Source: Bacteroidales bacterium (GTDB lineage: Bacteria; Bacteroidota; Bacteroidia; Bacteroidales; JAAYJT01). Taken from it: a stretch of DNA of 64,000 nt. Below the pieces are notes generated by a model. It was not told where the DNA came from and did no database searches. It was given only the letters and a program-made list of their open reading frames with translations. The DNA lies in assembly GCA_014860575.1 (NCBI GenBank), contig JACZJK010000005.1:186001-250000 (forward strand), given 5' to 3'. The translations under genes were made by a program, and so were the position numbers. Numbering within the stretch: the stretch's first letter is position 1; every line of letters begins with the position of its first letter. Below are positions 27,165-36,129 of this stretch, one piece after another.

Positions 27165-28823
27165 TTACCTTTTGCCCCTTCCAGATGAAGACCCTGAAGA
27201 CCTTGATGATCCTGAAGATCCTGATGAGCTGGGAGGAGGTGAGCTACTTCCGCTTGAGCGGGAAGGTGCAGAATAGCTTGGGCTTGATGAGCGCGAAGGA
27301 GAAGAGCTGTTACTTCTTGATGGTGCTGAGTAAGATGGGCTTGAGTTATTATTCCGGGTTGGTGGAGTATAAGTTGGCCCGCTTGATCTCGCTGGTGTTT
27401 CACTTCTTGTAGGAGGTGAATATGACCTGGGCGGTGGAGTTGATTGCCTGTTGTCATTCGACCTTCCGGGAGGAGTATACCGCGGTTGACTCTGCTCCTC
27501 ACGGCCAGGCGATGTCTGAACCGGTGACCTTTGCTGCGAAGGAGAAGCTTCCTGACGCTGTGGCTGATTATCTGCGGGCCGGACAACGTTGCTCGGGTTG
27601 CGATAAGCAGGACTCGTAAACTCTTCACTGGTTTTGGGTTTGGTGTACCTGGGCGAAGAATAAGGTTGTGGCTGCCTTTGAATTTGCGTTGGTTGCTGTC
27701 TTTGGGCATCAGGCCTTACATAACCGGGATTCGGGCGACTGCTGCTACCATCGTACTCATAGTTGCGCTGATTAGGAGCTACTGTGCGGGCTGGTTGAGT
27801 ATTTTGGTCAGTTGGCTCATTTATCCGGCGTCCTTCAGCGTTTTGTCCTTCACGAACTCCTGAACCTACCCGGGTGCCGGAACGGTCGGTATCTTGTGGA
27901 CTTGTAATAGCTTCACCTCTTTTTACATCAGTTGAAGTTTGCCTTTCAGCATCGACAGCACCGGAATTGCTACCCCGTGTAACTTCTGTACCAGGTGCAG
28001 GTCTTGAACCCCTGCCATCTTGAGAACCGCGGGTTACACCTTCGCCGATTAATGCTTTTTCGTAACGTTCACCGAATGTTACAGGCCTCCCTGCGGCCTC
28101 GTTGTTGCCGCCACTACCGGTATTTCCTGCAAAACTTGTCCTGGGCCCATAATAGTATGAGTTTTGATCATTGCTGTTATAGTACCAGTCGTTACCGTAG
28201 TAAGAACCATAATAGCCATCCCAGTAACCGTGGTTGTAGCCCATCCAGTAAGAACTATAACCGCCATAATAATAGTGAGGGTAACCCATGCCATACATAT
28301 AATACGGACTGTACCATGATGACCAGTATGATCTTCTGGGCCAGCCCCATCCATAATAATACGAAGGATACCCGCCATAGCCAATATAAATGCTGGTTCC
28401 GTAGTAATAAGGATCGTAATTATACCAGTACATATTAGTGTAATAATCATTATAATAAGATCCAAAACCGGGGCTATGGAACCTTCTCAGGCGGGAGGTA
28501 TATGAATAGTCGTAATAATCACCATAGTAATAATTTGAAACAGAACCGCTTTGTGGATCTGAATAATACTGCGATTCGGTGTAGGGGGTTTCATACGATG
28601 GATCGGTATAATATTGCGTTTCTTCCTGATAATATTCCTGCTGATCCTGTCCTGTAGCTATTTGCTCCTGGTCATTGGTTGTTATTACAACTTCCTTAAC
28701 ATGAACAACCCGATCCCTCGGAGAATAATATACATCGTCGTAAACAGTTGCACCAGGCCTGCTGGTGGTGCAGGATGCCATCAACATCGCTGCGAATAAG
28801 CTTAAAATTGCAATGGGTTTCAT
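27165..28823 (-). CDS. Lipoprotein with Tyr-rich and Ser/Pro/Arg-rich low-complexity regions
   Basis: The 552-residue protein starts with a lipoprotein signal ending in MLMASC (Cys near 17). Residues 50-240 are extremely rich in Tyr, Gly and Ser (YYYGGYSSYWMGYNHG-type), and the C-terminal 200 residues are rich in Pro, Ser, Arg and Gln, ending in SSGRGKR. No catalytic domain is seen. Databases often carry misleading egg-protein names for such sequences because of composition. The start at 28823 is marked by a textbook Shine-Dalgarno sequence at 28832-28838, rare in this window. The FadL-like gene follows in the same direction. Confidence 0.82.
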   Translation of the reverse strand: MKPIAILSLFAAMLMASCTTSRPGATVYDDVYYSPRDRVVHVKEVVITTNDQEQIATGQDQQEYYQEETQYYTDPSYETPYTESQYYSDPQSGSVSNYYYGDYYDYSYTSRLRRFHSPGFGSYYNDYYTNMYWYNYDPYYYGTSIYIGYGGYPSYYYGWGWPRRSYWSSWYSPYYMYGMGYPHYYYGGYSSYWMGYNHGYWDGYYGSYYGNDWYYNSNDQNSYYYGPRTSFAGNTGSGGNNEAAGRPVTFGERYEKALIGEGVTRGSQDGRGSRPAPGTEVTRGSNSGAVDAERQTSTDVKRGEAITSPQDTDRSGTRVGSGVREGQNAEGRRINEPTDQNTQPARTVAPNQRNYEYDGSSSRPNPGYVRPDAQRQQPTQIQRQPQPYSSPRYTKPKTSEEFTSPAYRNPSNVVRPADNQPQRQEASPSQQRSPVQTSPGREEQSQPRYTPPGRSNDNRQSTPPPRSYSPPTRSETPARSSGPTYTPPTRNNNSSPSYSAPSRSNSSSPSRSSSPSYSAPSRSSGSSSPPPSSSGSSGSSRSSGSSSGRGKR

Positions 28824-28831
28824 AGGTTTGC

Positions 28832-28838
28832 CCTCCTT
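28832..28838 (-). promoter_or_regulatory. Strong Shine-Dalgarno sequence
   Basis: The minus strand reads AAGGAGG 8 nt before the ATG at 28823. Most genes in the window show only A-rich leaders, so this fixes the start and suggests high translation. Confidence 0.75.
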
Positions 28839-28864
28839 AATTGATGTGTTATTTTGTATTGGTC

Positions 28865-28897
28865 TTGATTTCATGCCTGTATTATTTCTTACTTTTG
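28865..28897 (+). promoter_or_regulatory. Promoter of proS
   Basis: TACTTTTG (28890-28897) is an exact -7 box followed by CC. TTG at 28865-28867 could serve as -33 box but the spacing of 22 bp is long. ATG is at 28955. Confidence 0.5.
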
Positions 28898-28954
28898 CCG
28901 CTTCAATAGAATTAGCAGCAAAATAGATACAATATTCATACCACAACAACTAAA

Positions 28955-30430
28955 ATGGCAAAAGATTTTCCAACACGGGCTGAAAATTACGCTCAATGGT
29001 ATAACGATTTGGTTATCAAGGCAGACTTGGCCGAGAACTCAGCCGTACGCGGTTGCATGGTCATAAAACCTTATGGCTATGCAATTTGGGAAAAGATGCA
29101 GGCTGCGCTTGATCAGATGTTTAAGAAAACCGGTCACGTGAATGCATACTTTCCAATTTTCATACCAAAGTCGTTTTTCAGCAAGGAAGCCAGCCACGTA
29201 GAAGGATTCGCAAAGGAATGTGCTGTGGTAACACACTACCGTTTAAAGAGTGCACCAGATGGCAAAGGCGTTGTGGTTGACGAAGATGCGAAACTGGAAG
29301 AAGAATTGATTATCCGCCCAACATCGGAAACCATTATCTGGGACACATACCGTAACTGGATACAATCTTACCGCGATTTACCCTTGCTTATCAATCAGTG
29401 GGCCAATGTGGTAAGATGGGAAATGCGCACCCGTTTGTTTCTTCGCACTGCTGAATTTCTCTGGCAGGAAGGACATACGGCTCATGCAACAAAACAGGAG
29501 GCAATTGAAGAAACCGAGCGCATGCTTGGTGTGTACGCCGATTTTGCTGAGAACTGGATGGCCATGCCGGTTTTAAAAGGACTAAAATCGCCGAACGAAC
29601 GCTTTGCCGGCGCCCTGGAAACCTATTGCATTGAAGCATTGATGCAGGATGGAAAAGCGTTGCAGGCAGGAACTTCACATTTCCTGGGTCAGAATTTCGC
29701 CAAGGCTTTTGAGGTGAAGTTTTTGAACCAGTCGAATCAACTTGACTATGTATGGGCTACATCCTGGGGCGTTTCCACCAGGCTTATTGGTGGATTGATC
29801 ATGGCGCACAGCGATGATAACGGCCTGGTCTTACCTCCAAAACTTGCTCCGATCCAGGTTGTGATCATTCCTATTTACAAACAGCCTGAGCAATTGGCGT
29901 TGATATCAGAAAAGGCCAATCAAATAAAATCAGATCTGGAGGCCAGAGGCATTTCAGTGAAATATGATGACCGCGATACCTTTAAGCCAGGATGGAAGTT
30001 TAACGAATATGAGTTCAAGGGAGTGCCCGTAAGACTGGCCATTGGCCCCCGCGATCTTGAAAATGGCACAGTTGAAGTTGCGCGCCGCGATACGTTAGAG
30101 AAGTCAGTTTACCAGATGACCGACATTGAAAACAAGATTGTGAACCTACTGGATAGTATCCAGGAAAATCTTTACCAGAAGGCGCTTTCATTCAGGGAAG
30201 ACAGCACTCACACAGTAGATTCCTGGGAAGAATTTTGCGATGTGATTGATAACAAGGCTGGCTTTATTTCCGCTCATTGGGACGGTACTGTTGAAACCGA
30301 ACAACGCATAAAAGAAGAAACCAAGGCAACCATCCGGGTGATACCCTTGGATGCAAAGGCAGAATCCGGCAAATGCGTTTATTCAGGAAAGCCATCAGAG
30401 AAGAGGGTGATTTTTGCGAGGGCGTACTAG
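28955..30430 (+). CDS. proS: Prolyl-tRNA synthetase, archaeal/eukaryotic-type (ProS type 3)
   Basis: The 491-residue class II synthetase charges tRNA-Pro. It lacks the bacterial-type editing insertion and has the short eukaryote-like layout that is normal in Bacteroidota. Motif 1 lies near PIFIPKSFF, motif 2 near [25 protein letters not shown], and motif 3 near [26 protein letters not shown]. An anticodon-binding domain and a C-terminal zinc-like domain (with CVYSGKPS and the terminal ARAY) follow. It has its own promoter and is divergent from the Tyr-rich lipoprotein gene. Confidence 0.96.
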   Translation: MAKDFPTRAENYAQWYNDLVIKADLAENSAVRGCMVIKPYGYAIWEKMQAALDQMFKKTGHVNAYFPIFIPKSFFSKEASHVEGFAKECAVVTHYRLKSAPDGKGVVVDEDAKLEEELIIRPTSETIIWDTYRNWIQSYRDLPLLINQWANVVRWEMRTRLFLRTAEFLWQEGHTAHATKQEAIEETERMLGVYADFAENWMAMPVLKGLKSPNERFAGALETYCIEALMQDGKALQAGTSHFLGQNFAKAFEVKFLNQSNQLDYVWATSWGVSTRLIGGLIMAHSDDNGLVLPPKLAPIQVVIIPIYKQPEQLALISEKANQIKSDLEARGISVKYDDRDTFKPGWKFNEYEFKGVPVRLAIGPRDLENGTVEVARRDTLEKSVYQMTDIENKIVNLLDSIQENLYQKALSFREDSTHTVDSWEEFCDVIDNKAGFISAHWDGTVETEQRIKEETKATIRVIPLDAKAESGKCVYSGKPSEKRVIFARAY

Positions 30431-30449
30431 GATCAGGGTTAAGATATAA

Positions 30450-30593
30450 CGTTGCTGGTTGCTGGTTACGGGTTGCGGATAGTGTGATTTGGGTCATACA
30501 ATTGATATACTGTGGTCATGCGGTTGTTGATTGCTACTTACAAAAATTATAAATTGGAGCGAAGCACAAATCCCGAGAGGAGTGATTCGGGAT
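30450..30593. repeat. Short repeat GTTGCTG and hairpin between proS and mazG
   Basis: At 30452-30478 GTTGCTGGTTGCTGGTTACGGGTT-type units repeat with drift. At 30570-30593 ATCCCGA and TCGGGAT form a 7-bp stem around a 10-nt loop. No gene is supported in this 240-bp gap. Confidence 0.5.
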
Positions 30594-30670
30594 CGTGAAT
30601 TCGATTACCAAACCCCATTCAAAAAGCACTGGCTTTAAGATTTCAAATTATAATACTAAGTCTACTGATC

Positions 30671-31438
30671 ATGAACGATACATTGGCATCATTCCAGAAA
30701 CTGCTCGAAATCATGGACGACCTGCGGGCGAAATGCCCCTGGGATCGCACCCAAACATTAGAATCACTACGCTATCTTACCATTGAAGAAACATACGAAC
30801 TTTCTGATGCTATTCTTGAAAACGATCTGAACGAGATTAAAAAGGAGCTTGGCGACCTGATGCTGCATATCGTATTTTACGCTAAGATTGGTGCCGAACA
30901 CAATGCATTCACCATCAAAGATGTTCTGGATGGGATCAATGAAAAACTGATCCGCCGCCACCCGCATATCTATGGCGATGTTGTGGCTGATAATGCGGAA
31001 CAGGTAAAAACAAACTGGGAAAAAATTAAACTCCACGAAGGGAACCGGACCGTGCTGGGTGGTGTGCCCGCTTCTTTGCCGGCTATGGTAAAAGCCTACC
31101 GCATTCAGGAAAAAGCCCGTGGTGTTGGCTTCGATTGGGAAGAACCACATCAGGTTTGGGACAAGGTGATGGAAGAAGCTGCTGAACTTAAGGAAGCGCT
31201 TAATAGCGGAGATGACAAAAAGAAAGAGGAAGAATTCGGCGATTTGTTATTTGCGCTTGTTAACTACGCCCGCTTTATTGGTGTGAACCCCGAAGATGCC
31301 CTTGAAAGAACCAATAAGAAGTTTATCCGCCGCTTTTCCTACCTCGAAGAAGAAACCCGCAAACGTGGGAAATCGCTCAAAGACATGACCCTCGACGAGA
31401 TGGATGTGTTTTGGAACGAAGCGAAGAAGGAAGAATAG
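30671..31438 (+). CDS. mazG: Nucleoside triphosphate pyrophosphohydrolase MazG
   Basis: MazG hydrolyses NTPs and dNTPs to monophosphates and pyrophosphate, cleaning the nucleotide pool. The 255-residue protein has two MazG modules. The first begins with CPWDRTQTLESLRYLTIEETYELSDAI, with the EExxE metal motif, and continues with the KKELGDLMLHIVFYA helix. The second is EEAAELKEAL with EEFGDLLFALVNYARF. The length is typical of the two-module form. The ATG at 30671 follows an unremarkable leader; no promoter box was found. Confidence 0.95.
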   Translation: MNDTLASFQKLLEIMDDLRAKCPWDRTQTLESLRYLTIEETYELSDAILENDLNEIKKELGDLMLHIVFYAKIGAEHNAFTIKDVLDGINEKLIRRHPHIYGDVVADNAEQVKTNWEKIKLHEGNRTVLGGVPASLPAMVKAYRIQEKARGVGFDWEEPHQVWDKVMEEAAELKEALNSGDDKKKEEEFGDLLFALVNYARFIGVNPEDALERTNKKFIRRFSYLEEETRKRGKSLKDMTLDEMDVFWNEAKKEE

Positions 31439-31494
31439 GGAGGAAGGGGAGAACGGGAGAAAATGAGAAGATGAGAGAGTGAGAAGAGGTTATC

Positions 31495-32334
31495 TTATCT
31501 GATCTTCACTTCGGCGGCTTGCAGTACTTCTTTGGTATCGCCGTCGTAAACGAAAGCCACAATATTGCAGTTTTCATCATTCCAATTCTCTGAAAGCGTT
31601 GTCTGATAGGATTGTTTGAAGGAAGTTCCAGGATCAATTGTACTGCCATCGCTTAACTGATCGCCCCAGGTTCCGTTCAACGAAGTCCGGAGTACATATT
31701 TATGAACATAATCCGTAATGACTTCTGTATCATTCTGCTGGGGGGAAACAATATCGTTTTCAGTGATAAACACCGATAATAGTAACTTTTTTTGAAGAGG
31801 GGCCAGAGCACTTACATTTATCTCCACCTCAAGTTCCTTTGAGATTGTTGAGTAGTTGTGAGTTATTCCTATGTCGGCAAGGGTATCACCTTCGAGAAGT
31901 TCAACAATTCTGCCCGCCAACTCAGCTGATTCCAGTCGGTGGGTTCCAGAAGGATAGCCAGTACGGTTTACAAGTCCTTTGGGATAACCTGAAGAACCGA
32001 TATCAAAAAACTGATCAAGTTCAGTGCTGGCAGGTGTGCGGTAATCGGTGGAAAAAGTTTGGCCAATGGGTATTGCGAAAAAACCCGCATGCATTGCTAC
32101 AACCACAACTTTATCATCAAAAGTCTCTTTCAATGATTTAATAGCGACTGCCATTTCGGGGCAATTGGGGCAACGTTGACCGGTAAATTCTTCGATAAGG
32201 ATAACCTTTTTAACTACATTTCCTGTATCAATAATGTTACTGGTTTGTATTTTATATGGGGAATCAATTTTATCGCAGGCCTGCCATGCAAAAACCAGGG
32301 CTATAAGGCTGAATATTATGGTTCTTAGTTTCAT
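31495..32334 (-). CDS. Omp28-related lipoprotein with thioredoxin-like fold
   Basis: The 279-residue protein has a lipoprotein-type signal (ending FAWQAC) and a thioredoxin-like Omp28 domain with the redox motif CPNC in EEFTGQRCPNCPEMA near residue 55. The C-terminal half is beta-rich. It is thought to sit in the outer membrane; redox activity is an inference from CPNC. The start is ATG 32334 rather than the TTG at 32340. It is the last gene of a TlpA - DUF6029 - Omp28 operon. Confidence 0.88.
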   Translation of the reverse strand: MKLRTIIFSLIALVFAWQACDKIDSPYKIQTSNIIDTGNVVKKVILIEEFTGQRCPNCPEMAVAIKSLKETFDDKVVVVAMHAGFFAIPIGQTFSTDYRTPASTELDQFFDIGSSGYPKGLVNRTGYPSGTHRLESAELAGRIVELLEGDTLADIGITHNYSTISKELEVEINVSALAPLQKKLLLSVFITENDIVSPQQNDTEVITDYVHKYVLRTSLNGTWGDQLSDGSTIDPGTSFKQSYQTTLSENWNDENCNIVAFVYDGDTKEVLQAAEVKIR

Positions 32335-32365
32335 TATCAAAGATTTTATGTTTTAATAATCCGGA

Positions 32366-34051
32366 TTAAAAAGAACTTGTGATCGTAAGCATCAATCCGC
32401 TGCTAGCCGGAACATAGCGGCAAACACCTCCTACGCAAACAATGCCCTCACGCTGCCTGCCCCAGGTAAACGCAATCCTTGATGAGTGATGCGTATAACC
32501 CATGGAAGCATTATAATAATGGAGACGTTTATCCTTATCGGTGTTGCCATAGTTGAATTCATCACTGAGGCTAAAAAACCATTTTGGAGCTATTGTGTAT
32601 TCCATCATGGCAGCAGCCCAATTGCCTTTATCCTGTTCGGTGTAAAGGTGTTGGAGTTCAAATCGAAGGGTTTTTGTTGGTGTGAGCTTATATTGTATGT
32701 CTGTGATCCCTATATGGGCTTTCACAGCAGGTTCGCCGGGATGGCCTTCAATTACAGCAATGTTATAATAAAGGTTGAGGTATTGCAGTGAAATTTTCAG
32801 GTTGCGGTTCATACGACGTGAAATCTCAATGTTGAAATCGCTGAAATATTTCTCATCACTGGCATCAAACAACCCGGCGTCGTATCCCAGCGTACCCCGC
32901 TGCCCGATGGCGATTGAGTCATTCATAGGCTTGCGGTTGAGCGCATGAACCATCGAATAATTGGCCGTGATGTAAGTTCCATACGGCCCTCCGGCTTTGG
33001 TGTTACGTTTGATTGTGTATATCACCTGTCCCTGGTAGGCCACTTCTCCATTAGGCTGAGTGGCATATGGGTACATACTTGATAATTTATAAGTGTGTTG
33101 TTTTGTAAGTGGGGGCAAAAAATTGATATCGAGCGCTGATGAGGCTTCGGTACGGCGGGTCTTAAAGCTCATATTATCAGTATGCTTGGCCGAAAGCATA
33201 ACGCTAAGGCCAGGCCGGAAGTAAGTTCCGGTGAGATAGAGTGACTGCCCGGGTTTGTAGATAAAATTATTGATGGAAGAAGGATCGTTGATTTTATGCG
33301 CATATTCGCCGGTAAAATTGAAGTTCGTGGTGCTAACGTTGAACCTTCCTGCAAAAGCTGAAACGTTTCTAGGGAGATCGAGGCGAAAGCCCGGATCGGC
33401 AATGATAAACTCATCTTTCTGGTATTTGCTTACAATACCGGCTCCGGCAAAAATGCGTGTTGAGTTTTCTTTGAGAGGTTTAATGAGATCATTCACTGAG
33501 AAATCGGCATCAAAACCTCTGATGATCCCAGGTGATTTATCCCAAAAGTATCGCTGCTTTCCGTACACGCCTTTGAGCGCAATGCCTTGCATAGGATTGA
33601 ATTTAACCCGGACTCCATCCAGCGAATTATCAATGCCCAGGTTCCAATCCTCGTAGGTTCGCAAAATAAGGCCATTGCCAAACTGCTCATAGAAATTCCC
33701 GGCTGTGATCTCAAAATCACCTGTTTTGTAAGAAATAAACCTGTAAGGCATTCCGGTTCCTTCCAGCCTTGGATCGTAGCCACTGATGGGGTTCAGATAA
33801 CTTTCGAACCGCAGCCCGGCGGTAAAATCACCTTGTGTGTACAAGAGATTGGTGAAGGCATTCATCAGCATTTTCTCACCCACATCAGGAGCACCGATCA
33901 GCGTATCACTACGGTAATACTGTGCGTCGAGCTGGAAGTTGCCACTTACCCTTGATGGGCTTGAAAAGCCTTGTGCCTGAACCTGGGTCGGAGTAAAAAT
34001 TGCGAGTAATGCGATTGTTAGGGAAGCCGGAAGCAGATGTGTGTACTTCAT
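32366..34051 (-). CDS. DUF6029-family outer membrane protein
   Basis: The 561-residue protein has a signal peptide ending in VQAQ and is composed of alternating aromatic strands suited to a beta barrel. The N-terminal GNFQLDAQYYRSDTLIGAP and GNFYEQFGNGLILRTYEDWNLG segments are typical of the DUF6029 family, which occurs beside Omp28 and TlpA genes in Bacteroidota. The protein ends in LTITSSF with the terminal aromatic residue expected for barrel assembly. Its function is unknown. Confidence 0.85.
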   Translation of the reverse strand: MKYTHLLPASLTIALLAIFTPTQVQAQGFSSPSRVSGNFQLDAQYYRSDTLIGAPDVGEKMLMNAFTNLLYTQGDFTAGLRFESYLNPISGYDPRLEGTGMPYRFISYKTGDFEITAGNFYEQFGNGLILRTYEDWNLGIDNSLDGVRVKFNPMQGIALKGVYGKQRYFWDKSPGIIRGFDADFSVNDLIKPLKENSTRIFAGAGIVSKYQKDEFIIADPGFRLDLPRNVSAFAGRFNVSTTNFNFTGEYAHKINDPSSINNFIYKPGQSLYLTGTYFRPGLSVMLSAKHTDNMSFKTRRTEASSALDINFLPPLTKQHTYKLSSMYPYATQPNGEVAYQGQVIYTIKRNTKAGGPYGTYITANYSMVHALNRKPMNDSIAIGQRGTLGYDAGLFDASDEKYFSDFNIEISRRMNRNLKISLQYLNLYYNIAVIEGHPGEPAVKAHIGITDIQYKLTPTKTLRFELQHLYTEQDKGNWAAAMMEYTIAPKWFFSLSDEFNYGNTDKDKRLHYYNASMGYTHHSSRIAFTWGRQREGIVCVGGVCRYVPASSGLMLTITSSF

Positions 34052-34115
34052 AAATCAAAATTCGTTAATCCGTATTCTGAGATCAAAAAGAGAGAATTAT
34101 GCGAAGTCTTCAGTA

Positions 34116-34643
34116 TCAGTGCCCTGAAATGTCTTCTCCCTTGTTCAGCCTGCGAACCAATTCAATCAATTGGTGCTGGCTGCCTTCTGAAAACGAAGTG
34201 TGTTGCCACACAATTTCGCCTTTGCCGTTGATGATAAAATTATGCGGAATCTGGTTCACATTCATTGCCCGGCGGAAATCGCTGTTGGCATCCAGATAAA
34301 CTTCATAATCCCAGTTTCTTCCCTGAACCGTGGGCAATACCCGTGAGGTGCTGCGTGCATCATCAATTGAAACGGCAATGAGCTTCACACCTGTTTCTTC
34401 GGTCCAATCTTCGTAATCCTCAGCGATAGCCGTAAGTTCGCGCATGCAGGGTGTGCACCATAGCGCCCAGAAACTTAAGATGATAGGCTTGCCATCGTTT
34501 TCGATGTCGGCTGTGTTGAAGTCGCGCCCGTCAATGGTTTTAACAGTAACCGAAGGGATTTTTGGAAAGTTTTTTTCATCGCTCTGGGCCAGCGTGCTGA
34601 ATGCAATGAGCATTACAATTGCCGAAAGGAATAGTTTTCTCAT
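34116..34643 (-). CDS. TlpA-like thioredoxin-fold protein
   Basis: The 175-residue protein has a signal peptide (ending TLAQ) and a TlpA/AhpC-TSA-like domain with the CTPC active site in WALWCTPCMREL near residue 60 and the cis-proline segment NQIPHNFIING. It probably reduces periplasmic disulfides and could be kept reduced by the DsbD of this window. It is the first gene of the TlpA - DUF6029 - Omp28 operon, with gaps of 64 and 31 bp. Confidence 0.92.
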   Translation of the reverse strand: MRKLFLSAIVMLIAFSTLAQSDEKNFPKIPSVTVKTIDGRDFNTADIENDGKPIILSFWALWCTPCMRELTAIAEDYEDWTEETGVKLIAVSIDDARSTSRVLPTVQGRNWDYEVYLDANSDFRRAMNVNQIPHNFIINGKGEIVWQHTSFSEGSQHQLIELVRRLNKGEDISGH

Positions 34644-34681
34644 GTTGTATTGACTTATATTTAAAGATAAATATCTGCGGA

Positions 34682-34689
34682 CAAAAATA
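34682..34689 (-). promoter_or_regulatory. TAnnTTTG -7 box of the TlpA operon
   Basis: The minus strand reads TATTTTTG, 38 bp before the ATG at 34643. A -33 box at the usual spacing is not clear. Confidence 0.5.
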
Positions 34690-34721
34690 CTTTAAAATAA
34701 TGAAAATGGAGCAGGCAAAAA

Positions 34722-35702
34722 TCAAGCCGTAAAAATTTCCAGGATGCGTGTTTCCGGCTGCGGAAGTATGGCAACACGTTTCGTAGAGGCTGGCAGCAGA
34801 AGGCATTCCCCGGTTTTAAGTTTCGTTTTTCCTGAAGATGAATCAATGTGAGTCATACCTTCGACGCAGAGATAGATAACGAAAGAATCCAGTTCAGTAT
34901 AATCTTTTGGCAAAGGCTTGTTAAGATACAATTGGTTGACCACAAAATACGGGCTTTTAACCATTGAAGAAGTCTGGTTGGGTTTGATCACAGGCTTGAT
35001 TTTGTAATCATCGTAAACGTTGAAGTCAATCGCATCCAAAGCTTCTTCGGTATGCAAATCGCGCGATTTTCCAGCAGCATCTACACGGTCCCAATCATAC
35101 ATCCGGTAAGTAATGTCAGAGGTTTGCTGGATTTCGGCAAGCAAAATTCCTGGCCCCAGTGCATGAACGCGGCCTGAGGGCATATAAAAAACATCCCCGG
35201 CTTTCACTCTTTCAAAGTTCATGATGTCGGGCAGGGTTTTGTTTTTGAGGTGTTGAAGATACAGTTCCTTGTTCATTTTTTGGTTGAAACCGCTGATCAG
35301 TTCCGACTTTTCATCAGCGCCAAGCACATACCACATTTCAGTTTTTCCCGAACCATTGTGACGTTTTTTTGCAAGCTCATCATCCGGGTGGACTTGTATA
35401 GAAAGCCAGTCGTTGGCATCAAGTAATTTGATAAGCAAGGGAAATTCTTCACCAAACTTTTCATACACTTTTTCACCAACAAGTTCGTCCATGTAAATTT
35501 CAACGAGTTCGTTGAGGTGGTTGCCAGCTAGCCAGCCATCGCTCACCACGGTTTCGTTGTCATTTACACCCGAAAGCACCCAGGCCTCGCCGCAATTGGG
35601 CAGAGGTGAAAAATCCAGACCAATCTGGGATTTGATTTTTTGCCCACCCCATATCTTGTCTTTGAACAGCGGATGGAATTTTAATGGATAGAGTTGGTTC
35701 AT
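34722..35702 (-). CDS. manA: Mannose-6-phosphate isomerase, class I
   Basis: The 326-residue zinc enzyme interconverts fructose 6-phosphate and mannose 6-phosphate, feeding GDP-mannose for cell-surface glycans. Key blocks are LSIQVHPDDELA and KTEMWYVLGA, which supply zinc ligands (Gln, His, Glu), then GDVFYMPSGRVHALGPGILLAEIQQTSDITYRMYDWDR with the last His ligand. The short form without the large C-terminal extension is usual in Bacteroidota. The start at 35702 begins MNQLYPLKFHPLF; an upstream extension is unconserved and overlaps the promoter. Confidence 0.94.
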   Translation of the reverse strand: MNQLYPLKFHPLFKDKIWGGQKIKSQIGLDFSPLPNCGEAWVLSGVNDNETVVSDGWLAGNHLNELVEIYMDELVGEKVYEKFGEEFPLLIKLLDANDWLSIQVHPDDELAKKRHNGSGKTEMWYVLGADEKSELISGFNQKMNKELYLQHLKNKTLPDIMNFERVKAGDVFYMPSGRVHALGPGILLAEIQQTSDITYRMYDWDRVDAAGKSRDLHTEEALDAIDFNVYDDYKIKPVIKPNQTSSMVKSPYFVVNQLYLNKPLPKDYTELDSFVIYLCVEGMTHIDSSSGKTKLKTGECLLLPASTKRVAILPQPETRILEIFTA

Positions 35703-35732
35703 GTTACGCCCAGGTTGTTTTGAGTTAGGTCG

Positions 35733-35740
35733 CAAAGTTA
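35733..35740 (-). promoter_or_regulatory. TAnnTTTG -7 box of manA
   Basis: The minus strand reads TAACTTTG, 30 bp before the ATG at 35702. Confidence 0.52.
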
Positions 35741-36129
35741 GTATAATGTGTTGAAGTTGATTTCCACACCAGAACATAAAACGCAAAAAGATCGGCGCAA
35801 TGTTTTCTCAAGTTTATTGAGGTTGCATTCAAATAGGTAATGGAATTTTCATACCACTTGCGAACATAACTTCCGTAGCATGACTCATTGTTTGTCATCC
35901 GGGAGCGAAATTTAGATAAATAGTCTATTATTGCACACATGTGTATTATTTAAAGCTTTGAACCTAGGCTAAGTGCCAATAAATAAAAAGGTAGCGGTGT
36001 ATTAATTAAATGATTATTTATAACTTGGCCTATTCATTATTGTTTATTTTTGGTTTGCAAATTTGTATTATCCAAATTAACAGACTCTTGACAAGCGAGC
36101 TACAACTTAGGAGAATTCGAAAGAGAAAT
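35741..36129. other. Regulatory gap before the HTCS gene
   Basis: The AT-rich gap has no supported gene. A short palindrome ACACATGTGT lies at 35935-35944. I found no exact TAnnTTTG box for the HTCS. An alternative HTCS start at 36010 lies in this stretch and would add 40 residues. Confidence 0.5.

Noticed and set aside
27077-28438. Several plus-strand ORFs opposite the Tyr-rich lipoprotein gene
   Set aside because: They follow from the strong codon bias of the low-complexity minus-strand gene, which has a signal peptide, Shine-Dalgarno and terminator context.
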